Origin: Pseudomonas cichorii
GTDB taxonomy: Bacteria; Pseudomonadota; Gammaproteobacteria; Pseudomonadales; Pseudomonadaceae
Length of the DNA stretch: 64,000 nt
Direction of reading: 5' to 3'
NCBI RefSeq assembly: GCF_015471405.1
Contig: NZ_BLVZ01000002.1
Coordinates: 310,001 to 374,000, forward strand
The notes beneath the pieces were generated by a model. It ran no database searches, was not told the origin of the DNA, and was given only the letters and a program-made list of their open reading frames with translations. The position numbers and the translations under genes were made by a program. This document shows, piece after piece, positions 1 to 9,612 of the stretch (positions are counted from its first letter, which is position 1; every line of letters starts with the position of its first letter).

Positions 1-217
1 CACGAGTGGCATTGAGCACGCTCTGGTAGTCACGCACATCACCGATGTAAAACTTCAGCTTGCTATTGGCATAGCGCTTGCGCATGTCATCCTGTTTCTT
101 CTCGTCCCGGCTGAAAATACGGATTTCCGCAATATCACTGTCGAGAAAACGCTTGAGCACAGCGTTGCCAAAAGAACCGGTACCGCCAGAGATGAGAAGT
201 TTTTTTCCGCTAAACAT
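1..217 (-). CDS. Polysaccharide-biosynthesis NAD-dependent epimerase/dehydratase, N-terminal part
   Basis: Only the first 72 codons lie inside the window; the gene runs off the left edge. The protein starts MFSGKKLLISGGTGSFGNAV, with the Rossmann glycine motif GGTGSFG at residues 11-17, followed by RIFSRDEKKQDDMRK and KFYIGDVRDY. This matches the CapD/WbjB/FnlA group of membrane-free short-chain sugar-nucleotide enzymes (UDP-GlcNAc 4,6-dehydratase/5-epimerase), which make precursors for O-antigen or capsule. The ATG at 217 has AGGAA seven to eight bases upstream. The family is certain; which member it is cannot be decided from the fragment, so no symbol is given. Confidence 0.8.
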   Translation of the reverse strand, partial: MFSGKKLLISGGTGSFGNAVLKRFLDSDIAEIRIFSRDEKKQDDMRKRYANSKLKFYIGDVRDYQSVLNATR

Positions 218-965
218 AATAATTCCTGAAAATGAGGCAGGCAGTCCTGGGATTAACGAGACCTCAAGGCCGAAAAACCAATTTGTCTTACTGCTGAGCG
301 TTGCGATAACTGATCGATACAGCTCGATCAACGCCCTTGAAAACAAAAAAGCTGCCCGCAGCAACGCCTGCTACGTCCACGCTGCGACCATCCTGTGCAT
401 ATTGTCCAACGAACCGTCGCCGAGTGTCGTGAGCAAAATCCAATGCTCACAACCGCTCGCAACTGACTGGCTGCTGCTTGCCGGGCAGTCGCTGTTTGTG
501 GTCGATTAAACCGCAAATAGCCTGCCATACAAAAAACCTTGGCGATTGTGCCACTTCCCTATCGAAATGCCACCTCATTCTAGGCATTGCGCAGCACACA
601 AGACCCTTCTTTTACAAAACGAACATCCAAGGCATAACGCCATCATCCTGTGCCGACTGAAAAAGAGGGGCCCGTGACATCAAGATCCTCTGCCAGCAAC
701 AATGGAAGAGTGCGAAACAATTTACGTTCTCGCCTGCGCGTAATCTATTCATAACTCCATGAGTTTATCGGGAGCTTGAATACTTCATGAAGATCAGAAA
801 CCAAACCCATAATACGCCACTAATGCTGTATGACTTTTCTGAAATTCACAAAACTACCCTACCTTGTCGGGTGTAACGTCAGCCGGCAGGGCTGCACAGT
901 TCTTCATCGTGCTCACGCATCAATGCGTTATGCTCCAGCATCGTCACGCAAAACCGGACCTTGCC
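218..965. other. Intergenic region, no gene recognised
   Basis: About 750 bases between the divergent sugar-nucleotide gene and the I42-inhibitor lipoprotein. Several short open frames exist on both strands, but none has a ribosome-binding site with a recognisable product. The stretch 700-870 is AT-richer than its surroundings and probably holds the promoter of the downstream lipoprotein gene. No tRNA, repeat or ops/JUMPstart-like motif was seen. Confidence 0.5.
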
Positions 966-1358
966 ATGACCCATGCCCGCCTTCTCGCGCCCTTGAGCCT
1001 TGCCCTGCTGACAGCCTGCGCACAAACACCGAAAAACATCGTTTCAGTGGAGGCCCAGAGCGACTGCCCGCTGACACTCAAAAGCGGACAAACCCTGATC
1101 CTCACCTTGCCCAGCAACCCCACCACCGGCTTTCGCTGGCAGATCCAGAACCCGGCACAGAACGTCCTGCGAAGCCTGGGGCCTGAGGTCTATAAAAACG
1201 CGCAAAGCACGGAAATGGTTGGCAGTGGCGGACAATCGGTATGGCGCTACAAGGCGGCCGATGCAGGCAGCGGACAACTGCTGATGATCTACCAGCAACC
1301 CTGGACACCTGAAGCGCCTCCCGAGCAGACCTTCGAGTGTGCGATCACGGTGAATTGA
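966..1358 (+). CDS. Chagasin-type (I42) cysteine-protease inhibitor, lipoprotein
   Basis: 130 residues. The ATG at 966 is preferred over the in-frame ATG at 864 because it places a lipoprotein signal peptide at the very N-terminus (MTHARLLAPLSLALLTAC, lipobox LLTAC). After the lipidated cysteine come the chagasin loops: NPTTGFRW (loop BC), GSGGQSVW (loop DE) and QQPW where the family usually has RPW (loop FG). Chagasin-like proteins block papain-family proteases through these three loops. It is probably anchored in the outer or inner membrane and faces the periplasm. The Gln in place of Arg in the third loop is notable. It appears to be a single-gene unit. Confidence 0.8.
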   Translation: MTHARLLAPLSLALLTACAQTPKNIVSVEAQSDCPLTLKSGQTLILTLPSNPTTGFRWQIQNPAQNVLRSLGPEVYKNAQSTEMVGSGGQSVWRYKAADAGSGQLLMIYQQPWTPEAPPEQTFECAITVN

Positions 1359-1458
1359 AGCGTTTTACACGCTCTGTCAGAGAACACGCTCTGACTGATG
1401 CATCCCGGCGACAACTTGCCTAGAATGCCCGCCTTTCAAAGCCTTCGCCGGAACAGCC

Positions 1459-2202
1459 GTGAGCAAAGAACCCGACCGCATTTTCGCCCAGCCTTTGGCT
1501 CAGGTGCCTGACTTCGCCTTCAACGAGGATGTCGTTCGGGTCTTTCCTGACATGATCAAGCGCTCGGTGCCCGGCTACCCGACGATTGTCGAGAATCTCG
1601 GCGTGCTCGCGGCACAATTCGCCAGACCCGATACGGTTCTGTATGACCTGGGCAGTTCGCTGGGGGCCGTGACTCAAGCCCTGCGCCGCCATGTGCGCAG
1701 CGAGGGTTGCAAGGTCATCGCGGTGGATAACTCGGCAGCAATGGTCGAGCGCTGCCGTGAATACCTCAATGCACAGAACTCGATGTTTCAGGAGTTGCTG
1801 CCGGTCGAGGTCATAGAAGGCGATATTCTGGGATTGCAGTTCCAGCCTGCCTCGGTGGTGGCTTTGAACTTCACCCTGCAATTCATCGCTCCCGAACAGC
1901 GGCTGACGCTGCTGACCAGCATTCGTCAGGCGCTGGTGCCTGGCGGTGCCTTGATCCTCTCGGAAAAGCTGCGCTTCAACGATGAGCAGGAGCATGCACT
2001 GCTGACCGACCTGCATATCGCCTTCAAACGCGCCAACGGCTACAGCGATCTGGAAATAGCCCAGAAGCGCAGCGCCATCGAAAACGTCATGAAACCCGAC
2101 AGCCTGGAAGAACACCGCCAACGCCTGCTGGCCGCCGGCTTTTCCAAGGTCGTCCCCTGGTTCCAATGCCTTAACTTTGCCTCGTTGATTGCCCTGCCAT
2201 GA
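1459..2202 (+). CDS. cmoA: Carboxy-S-adenosyl-L-methionine synthase CmoA
   Basis: 247 residues, GTG start at 1459. CmoA converts SAM and prephenate into carboxy-SAM, the donor for the cmo5U34 wobble modification of tRNAs. The Rossmann SAM-binding motif is [14 protein letters not shown] (about residues 58-71), followed by acidic motif [14 protein letters not shown] and the ALNFTLQFI core typical of CmoA. Its end overlaps the start of cmoB by four bases (ATGA, 2199-2202), so the two are translationally coupled. Length and order match the family. It is distinguished from generic methyltransferases by its CmoA-specific N-terminus ([20 protein letters not shown]). Confidence 0.97.
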   Translation: MSKEPDRIFAQPLAQVPDFAFNEDVVRVFPDMIKRSVPGYPTIVENLGVLAAQFARPDTVLYDLGSSLGAVTQALRRHVRSEGCKVIAVDNSAAMVERCREYLNAQNSMFQELLPVEVIEGDILGLQFQPASVVALNFTLQFIAPEQRLTLLTSIRQALVPGGALILSEKLRFNDEQEHALLTDLHIAFKRANGYSDLEIAQKRSAIENVMKPDSLEEHRQRLLAAGFSKVVPWFQCLNFASLIALP

Positions 2203-3158
2203 TTGATCTCGCTCCACTCGTTCGCCGCCTGACAGGCACACCTCTGGCTGAATGGGCCAACGGCCTGCAAGCACAACTCGACGCCAAGATGGCCAAGGGG
2301 CACGGCGACCTGCAACGCTGGCAAAGCGCACTGGATGCCCTGCCCAGACTCACGCCGGAGCGCGTTGAGCTGGCCGACAGCTTTACTCTGGAGGTCGAGT
2401 GCGACGACGAGACCCGCACTCAAGTGCGCAAGGCCTTGATGGGGCTTTCACCCTGGCGAAAGGGTCCGTTCGATGTGTTCGGGGTGCATGTCGATACCGA
2501 ATGGCGCTCGGACTGGAAGTGGTCACGAGTCTCGCCACATCTGGATCTCAAGGGTAAACGCATACTGGATGTAGGCTGCGGCAACGGCTATTACCAGTGG
2601 CGCATGCTCGGTGCTGGAGCCGAGAGCGTGATTGGTGTAGACCCCAACTGGCTGTTCTTCTGCCAGTTCCAGGCGATGCAGCGCTATCTGCCGGACCTGC
2701 CGGCCTGGCATTTGCCCTTTGCTCTGGAAGACTTGCCGGCCAACCTCGAAGGCTTCGATACCGTGTTCTCAATGGGCGTGCTGTATCACCGCAAATCGCC
2801 TGTCGACCACTTGCTGGCCTTGAAGGACTGTCTGGTCAAAGGCGGCGAGCTGGTCATGGAAACACTGGTGGTGCCGGGTGATGCACAACAAGTGCTGGTC
2901 CCGGAAGATCGCTACGCTCAAATGCGCAACGTATGGTTCCTGCCATCGGTCCCGGCGCTGGAGTTATGGCTGCGTCGCGCCGGATTCACCGATGTGCGCT
3001 GCGTCGATGTCAGCACCACGACCGTTCAGGAACAACGCAGCACCGAATGGATGCGCTACCAGTCGCTGGGCGATTTCCTTGATCCGCAAGATCACAGCCG
3101 CACCGTTGAAGGCCTGCCCGCACCGATGCGTGCTGTGATTGTCGGGCGCAAGCCCTGA
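2199..3158 (+). CDS. cmoB: tRNA U34 carboxymethyltransferase CmoB
   Basis: 319 residues. CmoB transfers the carboxymethyl group of carboxy-SAM to 5-hydroxyuridine-34 of tRNA. The N-terminal helical part is followed by [20 protein letters not shown] and [11 protein letters not shown] (SAM-binding motif, about residues 110-140), then [16 protein letters not shown] and the conserved [13 protein letters not shown] near the C-terminus. The start ATG overlaps the cmoA stop. The only neighbour downstream is convergent pdxJ, six bases away, so there is no room for a separate terminator. Confidence 0.97.
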   Translation: MIDLAPLVRRLTGTPLAEWANGLQAQLDAKMAKGHGDLQRWQSALDALPRLTPERVELADSFTLEVECDDETRTQVRKALMGLSPWRKGPFDVFGVHVDTEWRSDWKWSRVSPHLDLKGKRILDVGCGNGYYQWRMLGAGAESVIGVDPNWLFFCQFQAMQRYLPDLPAWHLPFALEDLPANLEGFDTVFSMGVLYHRKSPVDHLLALKDCLVKGGELVMETLVVPGDAQQVLVPEDRYAQMRNVWFLPSVPALELWLRRAGFTDVRCVDVSTTTVQEQRSTEWMRYQSLGDFLDPQDHSRTVEGLPAPMRAVIVGRKP

Positions 3159-3164
3159 GGCTGA

Positions 3165-3905
3165 TTACCTGGCTGCCGCCACAATCAATGCCTTCATTTC
3201 GGCCACAGCAGCCTTGAAGCCCACGAACAGGGCATGTGCAACCAGCGCATGCCCGATGTTCAGCTCATTGATCCCTTTGATCGCCGCCACCGCTTCGACG
3301 TTGTGATAATGCAGGCCATGGCCGGCATTGACGATCAGGCCCTGAGCCACACCGAAAGCCACGCCATCGGCAATACGCTTGAGTTCTTCTGCGACTTCAT
3401 CCGGCGTCTGTGCATCGGCATAACGGCCGGTATGCAGTTCGATGGCAGGAGCGCCGACACGCCTGGAAGCAGCGATCTGTTGCTCGTCGGCATCGATGAA
3501 CAGCGAAACTTCGCAACCGATCTTCGCCAGTCGCTCGACCGCAGCCTTGATCCGGGTTTCCTGCCCGGCGACATCCAGGCCGCCTTCGGTGGTCAGCTCC
3601 TGGCGGGTTTCCGGCACCAGACATACGTGAGCTGGACGAATGCGCTCGGCGAAGGCGAGCATTTCTTCGGTTACGCCCATCTCGAAATTCATGCGTGTCT
3701 GCAGAACATCCTTGAGCAGCAACACATCGCGCTCCTGAATATGCCGACGATCTTCACGCAAATGCACAGTGATGCCATCGGCGCCCGCCTCTTCGGCATC
3801 CAGCGCGGCTTTCACCGGGTCCGGGTAACGTGTACCGCGAGCCTGACGCAAGGTGGCAACGTGGTCGATATTCACGCCAAGAAGGATGCGAGTGCTTTGG
3901 GTCAC
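3165..3905 (-). CDS. pdxJ: Pyridoxine 5'-phosphate synthase PdxJ
   Basis: 246 residues. PdxJ condenses 1-deoxyxylulose-5-phosphate with 3-amino-2-oxopropyl phosphate in the DXP-dependent vitamin B6 pathway. The start is set at the GTG at 3905, which has AGGAGA six bases upstream; a longer frame to 3959 adds residues foreign to the family. Motifs: [15 protein letters not shown] at the N-terminus, [23 protein letters not shown] and [11 protein letters not shown], which carry the substrate-phosphate and catalytic residues. It is the last gene of the rnc-era-recO-pdxJ cluster, as in many proteobacteria. Confidence 0.97.
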   Translation of the reverse strand: MTQSTRILLGVNIDHVATLRQARGTRYPDPVKAALDAEEAGADGITVHLREDRRHIQERDVLLLKDVLQTRMNFEMGVTEEMLAFAERIRPAHVCLVPETRQELTTEGGLDVAGQETRIKAAVERLAKIGCEVSLFIDADEQQIAASRRVGAPAIELHTGRYADAQTPDEVAEELKRIADGVAFGVAQGLIVNAGHGLHYHNVEAVAAIKGINELNIGHALVAHALFVGFKAAVAEMKALIVAAAR

Positions 3906-3955
3906 GGGTGTCTCCTGAAATTTGATCGAAGCAGGCCGCAGAGCATAAAGCCTGC

Positions 3956-4639
3956 TCACGGCTTGCGAAACAGTTCACGGCTCACTAATGGACGACCGCC
4001 CAGATGCACAGCCAATGCCTGACGCATCAAGCGCTTGGCTGCGGACAACGCTCCCGGAGCGCTCCAGTCAGCTTCGGCCATGGCCAGTAGTTCAACACCC
4101 TGAAACAGTCCGGGCTGCAACAGATAAACCCGCTCAAGCCCGGCATCCACTTGCAGGCGATACAAACCGTCAGCAGCAAGGGGGTCGCCATTGATATCCA
4201 TGTCCAGCGCAAAGCCATAGCCCAGATCGTCCAGCAGTCGCCACTCGAATGATCGCAGCAGCGGCTCCAGGGGACGGCCTTGCGCCAATGCCGTCAGGGT
4301 CGCGGCATAGTGATCGAAAACGGCGGGGTGAGGATCTTCGGAAGGCAGCAGGCGAATCAGCAGTTCGTTGAGGTACATGCCGCTGAACAAGGCTTCACCG
4401 GACAACCAGATGGCAACACCGGCACCTTCCATGCGCCCGACATTCTTGAGTTCACCACGCCCGCGAAACTCTGCTTCCAGAGGAACAAAGGGCCGCGCCA
4501 GAGTGCCTGCCTTGCCACGCGCATTACGCAACACGGCGCGCAAGCGGCCTTGCGGTGTGAGGAAGTCGACCAGGGCGCTGTTTTCGCGATATGCCCGGCT
4601 GTGGAGCACATAAGCAGGTTGGCCGGTTGGCGTGCTCAT
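3956..4639 (-). CDS. recO: DNA repair protein RecO
   Basis: 227 residues. RecO binds single-stranded DNA and SSB and, with RecR, loads RecA at gaps. The N-terminal OB-fold carries [20 protein letters not shown] and [14 protein letters not shown]; the helical C-terminal part carries [16 protein letters not shown]. The zinc-binding cysteines found in some RecO proteins are absent, as in other gammaproteobacterial members. It lies downstream of era, with a strong 13-bp inverted repeat in the 66-base gap. Confidence 0.95.
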   Translation of the reverse strand: MSTPTGQPAYVLHSRAYRENSALVDFLTPQGRLRAVLRNARGKAGTLARPFVPLEAEFRGRGELKNVGRMEGAGVAIWLSGEALFSGMYLNELLIRLLPSEDPHPAVFDHYAATLTALAQGRPLEPLLRSFEWRLLDDLGYGFALDMDINGDPLAADGLYRLQVDAGLERVYLLQPGLFQGVELLAMAEADWSAPGALSAAKRLMRQALAVHLGGRPLVSRELFRKP

Positions 4640-4665
4640 CGGGCTGGCTCGAAAGAAAGGGGATT

Positions 4666-4696
4666 CACCCGATCATGAAGAAATCATGATCGGGTG
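4666..4696 (-). other. Perfect 13-bp hairpin between era and recO
   Basis: Positions 4666-4678 and 4684-4696 form a perfect 13-bp inverted repeat around a five-base loop, in the spacer between the era stop and the recO start. Reading in the direction of the genes, no T-run follows, so it is unlikely to be an efficient intrinsic terminator. It may be a processing or stability hairpin, or an attenuator that lowers recO expression relative to era. Confidence 0.6.
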
Positions 4697-4705
4697 ACAG
4701 AACAC

Positions 4706-5608
4706 TTACAGGTCGCCGTAACCCAACGAACGCAAGGCGCGCTCATCATCGGACCAGCCACCCTTGACCTTGACCCACAGGTTGAGCATGACCTTGGAGT
4801 CGAACAGCAACTCCATGTCGCGACGTGCATCGCTGCCAATACGCTTGATCCGCTCACCCTTGTCGCCAATGATGATTTTCTTCTGGCCGTCACGTTCGAC
4901 AAGAATCAGGGCATGGATATGCAGGGTGCGGCCCTGCTGCTTGAACTCTTCGATTTCGACGGTGATCTGGTATGGAAGCTCGGCACCCAGCTGGCGCATG
5001 ATTTTCTCGCGAACCAGTTCGGCAGCCAGGAAACGACTGCTGCGGTCGGTAATCTGGTCTTCCGGGAAGAAATGATCGTTTTCCGGCAGATGGGAAGCGA
5101 TCAGGCCTTCCAGCGCATCGAGGTTATGCCCGTGCTGCGCGGAAATCGGCACGATGGACGCATTGGGCAACTGGCCTTGCAGCCATTCCAGATGCGGCAT
5201 CAGATCGCTCTTGTCTTCGATGCGATCGGTCTTGTTGATCGCCAGGATGACAGGACCTTGTACGTACTGGACGCGCTCGAGCACCATCTGATCCTCTTCA
5301 GTCCAGCGGGTGCGGTCAACCACGAAGATCACGACATCGACGTCTTTCAACGCAGCCGAAGCGGTCTTGTTCATGTATCGGTTGAGCGCTTTCTCGCCGT
5401 TCTTGTGCATACCGGGGGTATCGACATAGATCGCCTGCACGGCGCCCTCGGTCTTGATACCCAGCATGTTGTGACGAGTGGTCTGCGGCTTGCGCGAGGT
5501 GATTGCCAGTTTCTGGCCCAGAATGTGGTTGAGCAGCGTTGACTTGCCTACGTTGGGGCGGCCGACGATGGCAACATAGCCACAGCGAGTTGCAGTTGTA
5601 TCAGTCAT
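4706..5608 (-). CDS. era: GTPase Era
   Basis: 300 residues with start ATG at 5608. Era is an essential GTPase that binds the 3' end of 16S rRNA and assists 30S maturation. GTPase motifs: G1 GRPNVGKS (16-23), G2 region [10 protein letters not shown]3 DTPGMH, G4 NKTD, G5 SAQHG. The C-terminal KH domain contains [13 protein letters not shown]. The start overlaps the end of rnc by eight bases, so ribosomes probably re-initiate, as in the classic rnc-era operon. Confidence 0.98.
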   Translation of the reverse strand: MTDTTATRCGYVAIVGRPNVGKSTLLNHILGQKLAITSRKPQTTRHNMLGIKTEGAVQAIYVDTPGMHKNGEKALNRYMNKTASAALKDVDVVIFVVDRTRWTEEDQMVLERVQYVQGPVILAINKTDRIEDKSDLMPHLEWLQGQLPNASIVPISAQHGHNLDALEGLIASHLPENDHFFPEDQITDRSSRFLAAELVREKIMRQLGAELPYQITVEIEEFKQQGRTLHIHALILVERDGQKKIIIGDKGERIKRIGSDARRDMELLFDSKVMLNLWVKVKGGWSDDERALRSLGYGDL

Positions 5609-6290
5609 GACCGTTCTCCACGCCCAGGGCAATGAGTGCTGCGGCCGCGGCTACCTGTTCGGCAATGCGACGGCTGACACCCTGGCCTCGACTCTTTTCA
5701 TTCAATAAGGTGATCTCGCATTCGACGAAAAACGTCCGGCAATGCGGTTCGCCCTGGATATCCACCACTTCGTAACGCGGCAATTCACAGGCACGGGACT
5801 GGAGGAATTCCTGCAGTCGGGTTTTAGGGTCTTTATTGGTGTCGACCAGGGTCAGGCTGTCGAACTCGTTGGTCAGCCATGCCAGGACACGCTCACGCGC
5901 AACCTCCATGCCCGAATCGAGATAGATCGCACCGATCAAGGCTTCAAGGGCATCGGCAAGAATCGACTCGCGACGGAAGCCGCCACTCTTCAACTCACCG
6001 GACCCCAGGCGCAGGTACTCGCCCAGATCGAAACCACGGGCCAGCAGTGCGAGGGTTTCCCCTTTCACCAGGCGTGCGCGCAAACGCGACAACTGGCCTT
6101 CGCGGGCCTGAGGGAAGCGCTCGAACAAGGCTTCACCGGCCACGAAATTGAGGATCGCATCACCGAGAAACTCCAGACGCTCATTGTTGCGGCCAGCAAA
6201 ACTGCGGTGAGTCAGGGCCAGGATCATCAGTTCCTGATCCTTGAAGGTATAGCCGAGCTGACGCTCCAGGCGGCTCAAGGATACGCTCAC
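5601..6290 (-). CDS. rnc: Ribonuclease III
   Basis: 229 residues, GTG start. It cuts double-stranded RNA in rRNA precursors and structured mRNAs. The catalytic signature [12 protein letters not shown] lies at residues 36-47, a second acidic motif [15 protein letters not shown] further on, and the C-terminal double-stranded-RNA-binding domain has [11 protein letters not shown] followed by [16 protein letters not shown]. It overlaps the upstream DUF4845 gene by four bases (GTGA) and era by eight, giving a tightly coupled operon. Confidence 0.98.
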   Translation of the reverse strand: MSVSLSRLERQLGYTFKDQELMILALTHRSFAGRNNERLEFLGDAILNFVAGEALFERFPQAREGQLSRLRARLVKGETLALLARGFDLGEYLRLGSGELKSGGFRRESILADALEALIGAIYLDSGMEVARERVLAWLTNEFDSLTLVDTNKDPKTRLQEFLQSRACELPRYEVVDIQGEPHCRTFFVECEITLLNEKSRGQGVSRRIAEQVAAAAALIALGVENGHD

Positions 6291-6664
6291 AGTTTACCCA
6301 CGCTGAATTGCTGGTCGAACTTCATCACCAGATCGATATTCTGGATCAACGGCTCACGCTGTTCATATTTCAAATGGGCACTGAACTTGTTGTTCTGCAC
6401 CGTCACCTTTAAAGCCTTGTTCAAATCCACATCCCGAATATTGTTGACCTGCATGTTTTTACCGACATAACTGTAAAAATCGTCGACCGTGGTGATATCC
6501 AGGGCCTGATTGCTCTCGACCGTCTCGATGATTTTCTTCATCGACATGTAGTCAAGGTAGTGCGGGATCAGCTTGAAAGCCGTGCTCGTCACAAATGCGA
6601 CAAACGCCAGCGCAACCAGCCATCCCACGAACGACAAACCTTTCTGAGAAGCGGAGAACGTCAT
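6287..6664 (-). CDS. DUF4845 family inner-membrane protein
   Basis: 125 residues with one membrane segment close to the N-terminus (about residues 10-30, [18 protein letters not shown]) and a short soluble domain ([12 protein letters not shown] onward) expected in the periplasm. This matches the DUF4845 family, regularly found between lepB and rnc in Pseudomonas. The function is unknown. Placement between signal peptidase and RNase III suggests no mechanism beyond co-transcription. Its stop overlaps the rnc start. Confidence 0.85.
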   Translation of the reverse strand: MTFSASQKGLSFVGWLVALAFVAFVTSTAFKLIPHYLDYMSMKKIIETVESNQALDITTVDDFYSYVGKNMQVNNIRDVDLNKALKVTVQNNKFSAHLKYEQREPLIQNIDLVMKFDQQFSVGKL

Positions 6665-6780
6665 GCTTCGACCTCGACCTCAAGAATAGCCCGCTCACGC
6701 AACCGACATGATTTATCGGTCAGAAACGTTTCGGGCCAGCCCAAATGAGATACGGCGCTGTTCTAGCAGCGCCGCATTGA

Positions 6781-7635
6781 TTACTTGATCAACCCTACAC
6801 GTGAAAAGTTAGGGAAATGACTGAGTTTGGGCTCCGGCCAGCTCATCCAGACAGCAAAGGCCTTGCCGACGATGTTCTTGTCCGGGACCATGCCCAGTTC
6901 ATTCTTGGGAATATTCGGATCGTCCCAGTAACGGCTGTCATTGGAGTTGTCGCGGTTGTCACCCATCATGAAGTAATGCTCGGCCGGCACGGTCCACTCG
7001 CTGTCAGGCGGTGCGCGATAGCGGCTCATCTCCTGGCGGATCTGGTGCTCGACATCGCCAAGCAGCTCTTCGTACAGCTCAGCGCTGCCCAGAGTACCTG
7101 GCTCACTGCCGATCAGCTTCTTGGCAACCAGCTCACCATTGACGAACAGACGCTTGTCACTGGTGTAACGGATGTGGTCGCCCGGCAACCCGACTACACG
7201 CTTGATGTAGTTGACGCTAGGGTCGCTCGGGTAGCGAAACACCATGACATCGCCACGCTTCGGATCGCCGATCTGGATCACTTTCTGATCCAGCACCGGC
7301 AGGCGGATGCCATAGGAGAACTTGTTGACCAGGATGAAATCACCCACCTCCAGTGTCGGTTTCATGGAGCCCGAAGGAATCTGGAAGGGTTCGACCAGAA
7401 ACGAACGGAGCACCAGAACGATAAACAGCACCGGAAAGAACGATTTGCCGTATTCGACCAGCAAAGGCTCTTTGTTCAATTGCTCAACAACCGCGATGTC
7501 CGGCTGACTGACACTGCTCTGGTAGGTCGAAATGGCCGCCCGGCGACGAGGCGCCAGGAAAACCAGATCGATCAGTGCGAGCACGCCACAGACAAAGACT
7601 GCGATGACCAACAACAGCGGGAAATTTAGTGACAT
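6781..7635 (-). CDS. lepB: Signal peptidase I
   Basis: 284 residues. LepB removes signal peptides from exported proteins on the periplasmic side. Two N-terminal membrane segments (about 5-28 and 64-80) precede the catalytic domain. The catalytic Ser is Ser90 in PSGSMKPTL and the general base Lys145 in YIKRVVGLPGD; the box GDNRDNSNDSRYW follows near the C-terminus. The gene follows lepA by nine bases, the usual lepA-lepB operon. Confidence 0.97.
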   Translation of the reverse strand: MSLNFPLLLVIAVFVCGVLALIDLVFLAPRRRAAISTYQSSVSQPDIAVVEQLNKEPLLVEYGKSFFPVLFIVLVLRSFLVEPFQIPSGSMKPTLEVGDFILVNKFSYGIRLPVLDQKVIQIGDPKRGDVMVFRYPSDPSVNYIKRVVGLPGDHIRYTSDKRLFVNGELVAKKLIGSEPGTLGSAELYEELLGDVEHQIRQEMSRYRAPPDSEWTVPAEHYFMMGDNRDNSNDSRYWDDPNIPKNELGMVPDKNIVGKAFAVWMSWPEPKLSHFPNFSRVGLIK

Positions 7636-7644
7636 AGGACCTGA

Positions 7645-9441
7645 CTATTCCAACCTGAGCACTGCAAGGAAAGCTTCCTGTGGAATCTCCACGTTGCCGA
7701 CCTGCTTCATGCGTTTCTTACCGGCCTTTTGCTTCTCAAGCAGCTTGCGCTTACGGCTTACGTCGCCGCCATAACATTTGGCCAGTACGTTCTTTCTAAG
7801 TGCCTTGACGGTTGTACGCGCCACAATCTGCCCGCCAATGGCGGCCTGGATTGCCACATCGAACATCTGCCGCGGAATCAGCTCTTTCATTTTCTCGGTC
7901 AACGCACGCCCTTTGTAGTGCGCGTTGTCACGGTGCACGATCAACGCCAGTGCGTCGACCTTCTCGCCGTTGATCAACACATCGAGCTTGACCAGATTGG
8001 CTGACTGGTAACGATCGAAATGATAATCCAGAGAAGCATAACCACGGCTGACAGACTTGAGACGATCGAAGAAGTCCAGAACCACTTCGTTCATAGGCAA
8101 GTCATAGCTCACCTGAACCTGGGTCCCCAGGAACAACATGTCGTGCTGCACGCCACGCTTCTCGATGCACAGCGTAATGACGTTGCCCAGGTGCTCCTGA
8201 GGCACAAGAATATTGGCCCGCACGATTGGCTCGCGCATATCCTCGATAGAGGACAGGTCAGGAAGCTTCGACGGGTTGTCGACGTAAATCGTTTCGCCGC
8301 TCTTGAGCAACAGCTCAAAGATTACCGTTGGTGCAGTGGTAATCAGGTCCAGATCGTATTCGCGCTCCAGACGCTCCTGGATGATCTCCATGTGGAGCAT
8401 GCCCAGGAAGCCGCAACGGAAGCCGAAGCCCAGTGCATCGGAGCTTTCCGGCAGGTACTGCAGCGAAGAGTCGTTGAGCGTCAGCTTTTGCAGCGCTTCA
8501 CGGAAATCCTCGAAATCGTCCGAACTGACCGGAAACAGGCCAGCGTAAACCTGCGGCTGGATGCGTTTGAAGCCCGGCAGCACGTCTACATCGGGTGTGG
8601 AACTCAGGGTCAGGGTGTCACCGACCGGCGCACCATGAATGTCCTTGATGCCCGCAATGATGAAACCTACTTCACCGGCTTTCAGGTCAACGGTTGCAGT
8701 GTGCTTGGGGTTGAACACGCCGACGCTGTCGACCAGATGCACCTTGCCGGTGGACTTGACGAGGATCTTGTCACCCTTCTTGACGCGGCCATGACGCACG
8801 CGCACCAGGGAGACAACGCCCAGGTAGTTGTCGAACCACGAGTCGATGATCAACGCCTGCAGCGGATCTTCGATGTTGCCCTCAGGCGCAGGAATGGTAG
8901 CGACAAGACGCTCCAGCACCTCGTCGACACCCATGCCGCTCTTGGCGCTGCATGCCACCGCATCGGTAGCATCGATGCCGATGATCTTCTCGATCTCTTC
9001 CTTGACGCGGTCTGGATCGGCCTGCGGCAAGTCCATCTTGTTCAGGACCGGCATGACCTCAAGGCCCTGCTCGATAGCGGTGTAGCAGTTGGCAACCGAC
9101 TGCGCCTCGACACCCTGACCGGCATCGACAACCAGCAACGCGCCTTCACAGGCAGCCAGGGAACGGCTGACTTCATAGGTGAAGTCCACGTGGCCCGGAG
9201 TGTCGATGAAGTTCAGTTGGTAGGTCTTACCGTCTTTGGCCTTGTAGTACAGGGTAACGCTGTGGGCCTTGATGGTGATCCCGCGCTCGCGCTCAAGATC
9301 CATGGAGTCGAGGACCTGCGCTTCCATTTCGCGCTCGGACAAGCCACCGCACATTTGAATGAAGCGGTCGGCCAGCGTCGACTTGCCATGGTCAATGTGG
9401 GCGATGATGGAGAAATTGCGGATATGACTCAAATCACTCAC
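7645..9441 (-). CDS. lepA: Elongation factor 4 (LepA)
   Basis: 598 residues, standard length. EF4 is a membrane- and ribosome-associated GTPase that acts on stalled or back-translocated ribosomes. GTPase motifs: AHIDHGKST (14-22), [24 protein letters not shown]. The C-terminal LepA-specific domain ends with [20 protein letters not shown] and a conserved basic tail. It heads the lepA-lepB-DUF4845-rnc-era-recO-pdxJ run. Confidence 0.98.
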   Translation of the reverse strand: MSDLSHIRNFSIIAHIDHGKSTLADRFIQMCGGLSEREMEAQVLDSMDLERERGITIKAHSVTLYYKAKDGKTYQLNFIDTPGHVDFTYEVSRSLAACEGALLVVDAGQGVEAQSVANCYTAIEQGLEVMPVLNKMDLPQADPDRVKEEIEKIIGIDATDAVACSAKSGMGVDEVLERLVATIPAPEGNIEDPLQALIIDSWFDNYLGVVSLVRVRHGRVKKGDKILVKSTGKVHLVDSVGVFNPKHTATVDLKAGEVGFIIAGIKDIHGAPVGDTLTLSSTPDVDVLPGFKRIQPQVYAGLFPVSSDDFEDFREALQKLTLNDSSLQYLPESSDALGFGFRCGFLGMLHMEIIQERLEREYDLDLITTAPTVIFELLLKSGETIYVDNPSKLPDLSSIEDMREPIVRANILVPQEHLGNVITLCIEKRGVQHDMLFLGTQVQVSYDLPMNEVVLDFFDRLKSVSRGYASLDYHFDRYQSANLVKLDVLINGEKVDALALIVHRDNAHYKGRALTEKMKELIPRQMFDVAIQAAIGGQIVARTTVKALRKNVLAKCYGGDVSRKRKLLEKQKAGKKRMKQVGNVEIPQEAFLAVLRLE

Positions 9442-9569
9442 GGATCAACACTCAAAAAGGTTGCAGGCAGATTACCCGCCGAAAAATAGCCGGGAATTGT
9501 ACCTGAAGGAAGCAAGAGGCGTCACGTCTGGAGGCATACAGATCAATATCCACCCGGCAGGCAACCACA

Positions 9570-9597
9570 AAAAAGGGCGGTTTCTACCGCCCTTTTT
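9570..9597 (-). terminator. Intrinsic terminator of the mucD transcript
   Basis: A GC-rich stem (AAGGGCGGT pairing with ACCGCCCTT, four-base loop) flanked by A-run and T-run lies 15 bases past the mucD stop. In the minus-strand direction it ends in a T-stretch; the symmetry also lets it work in the other direction. It separates the muc operon from lepA. Confidence 0.85.
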
Positions 9598-9612
9598 CGT
9601 CAAATCTGCCGA

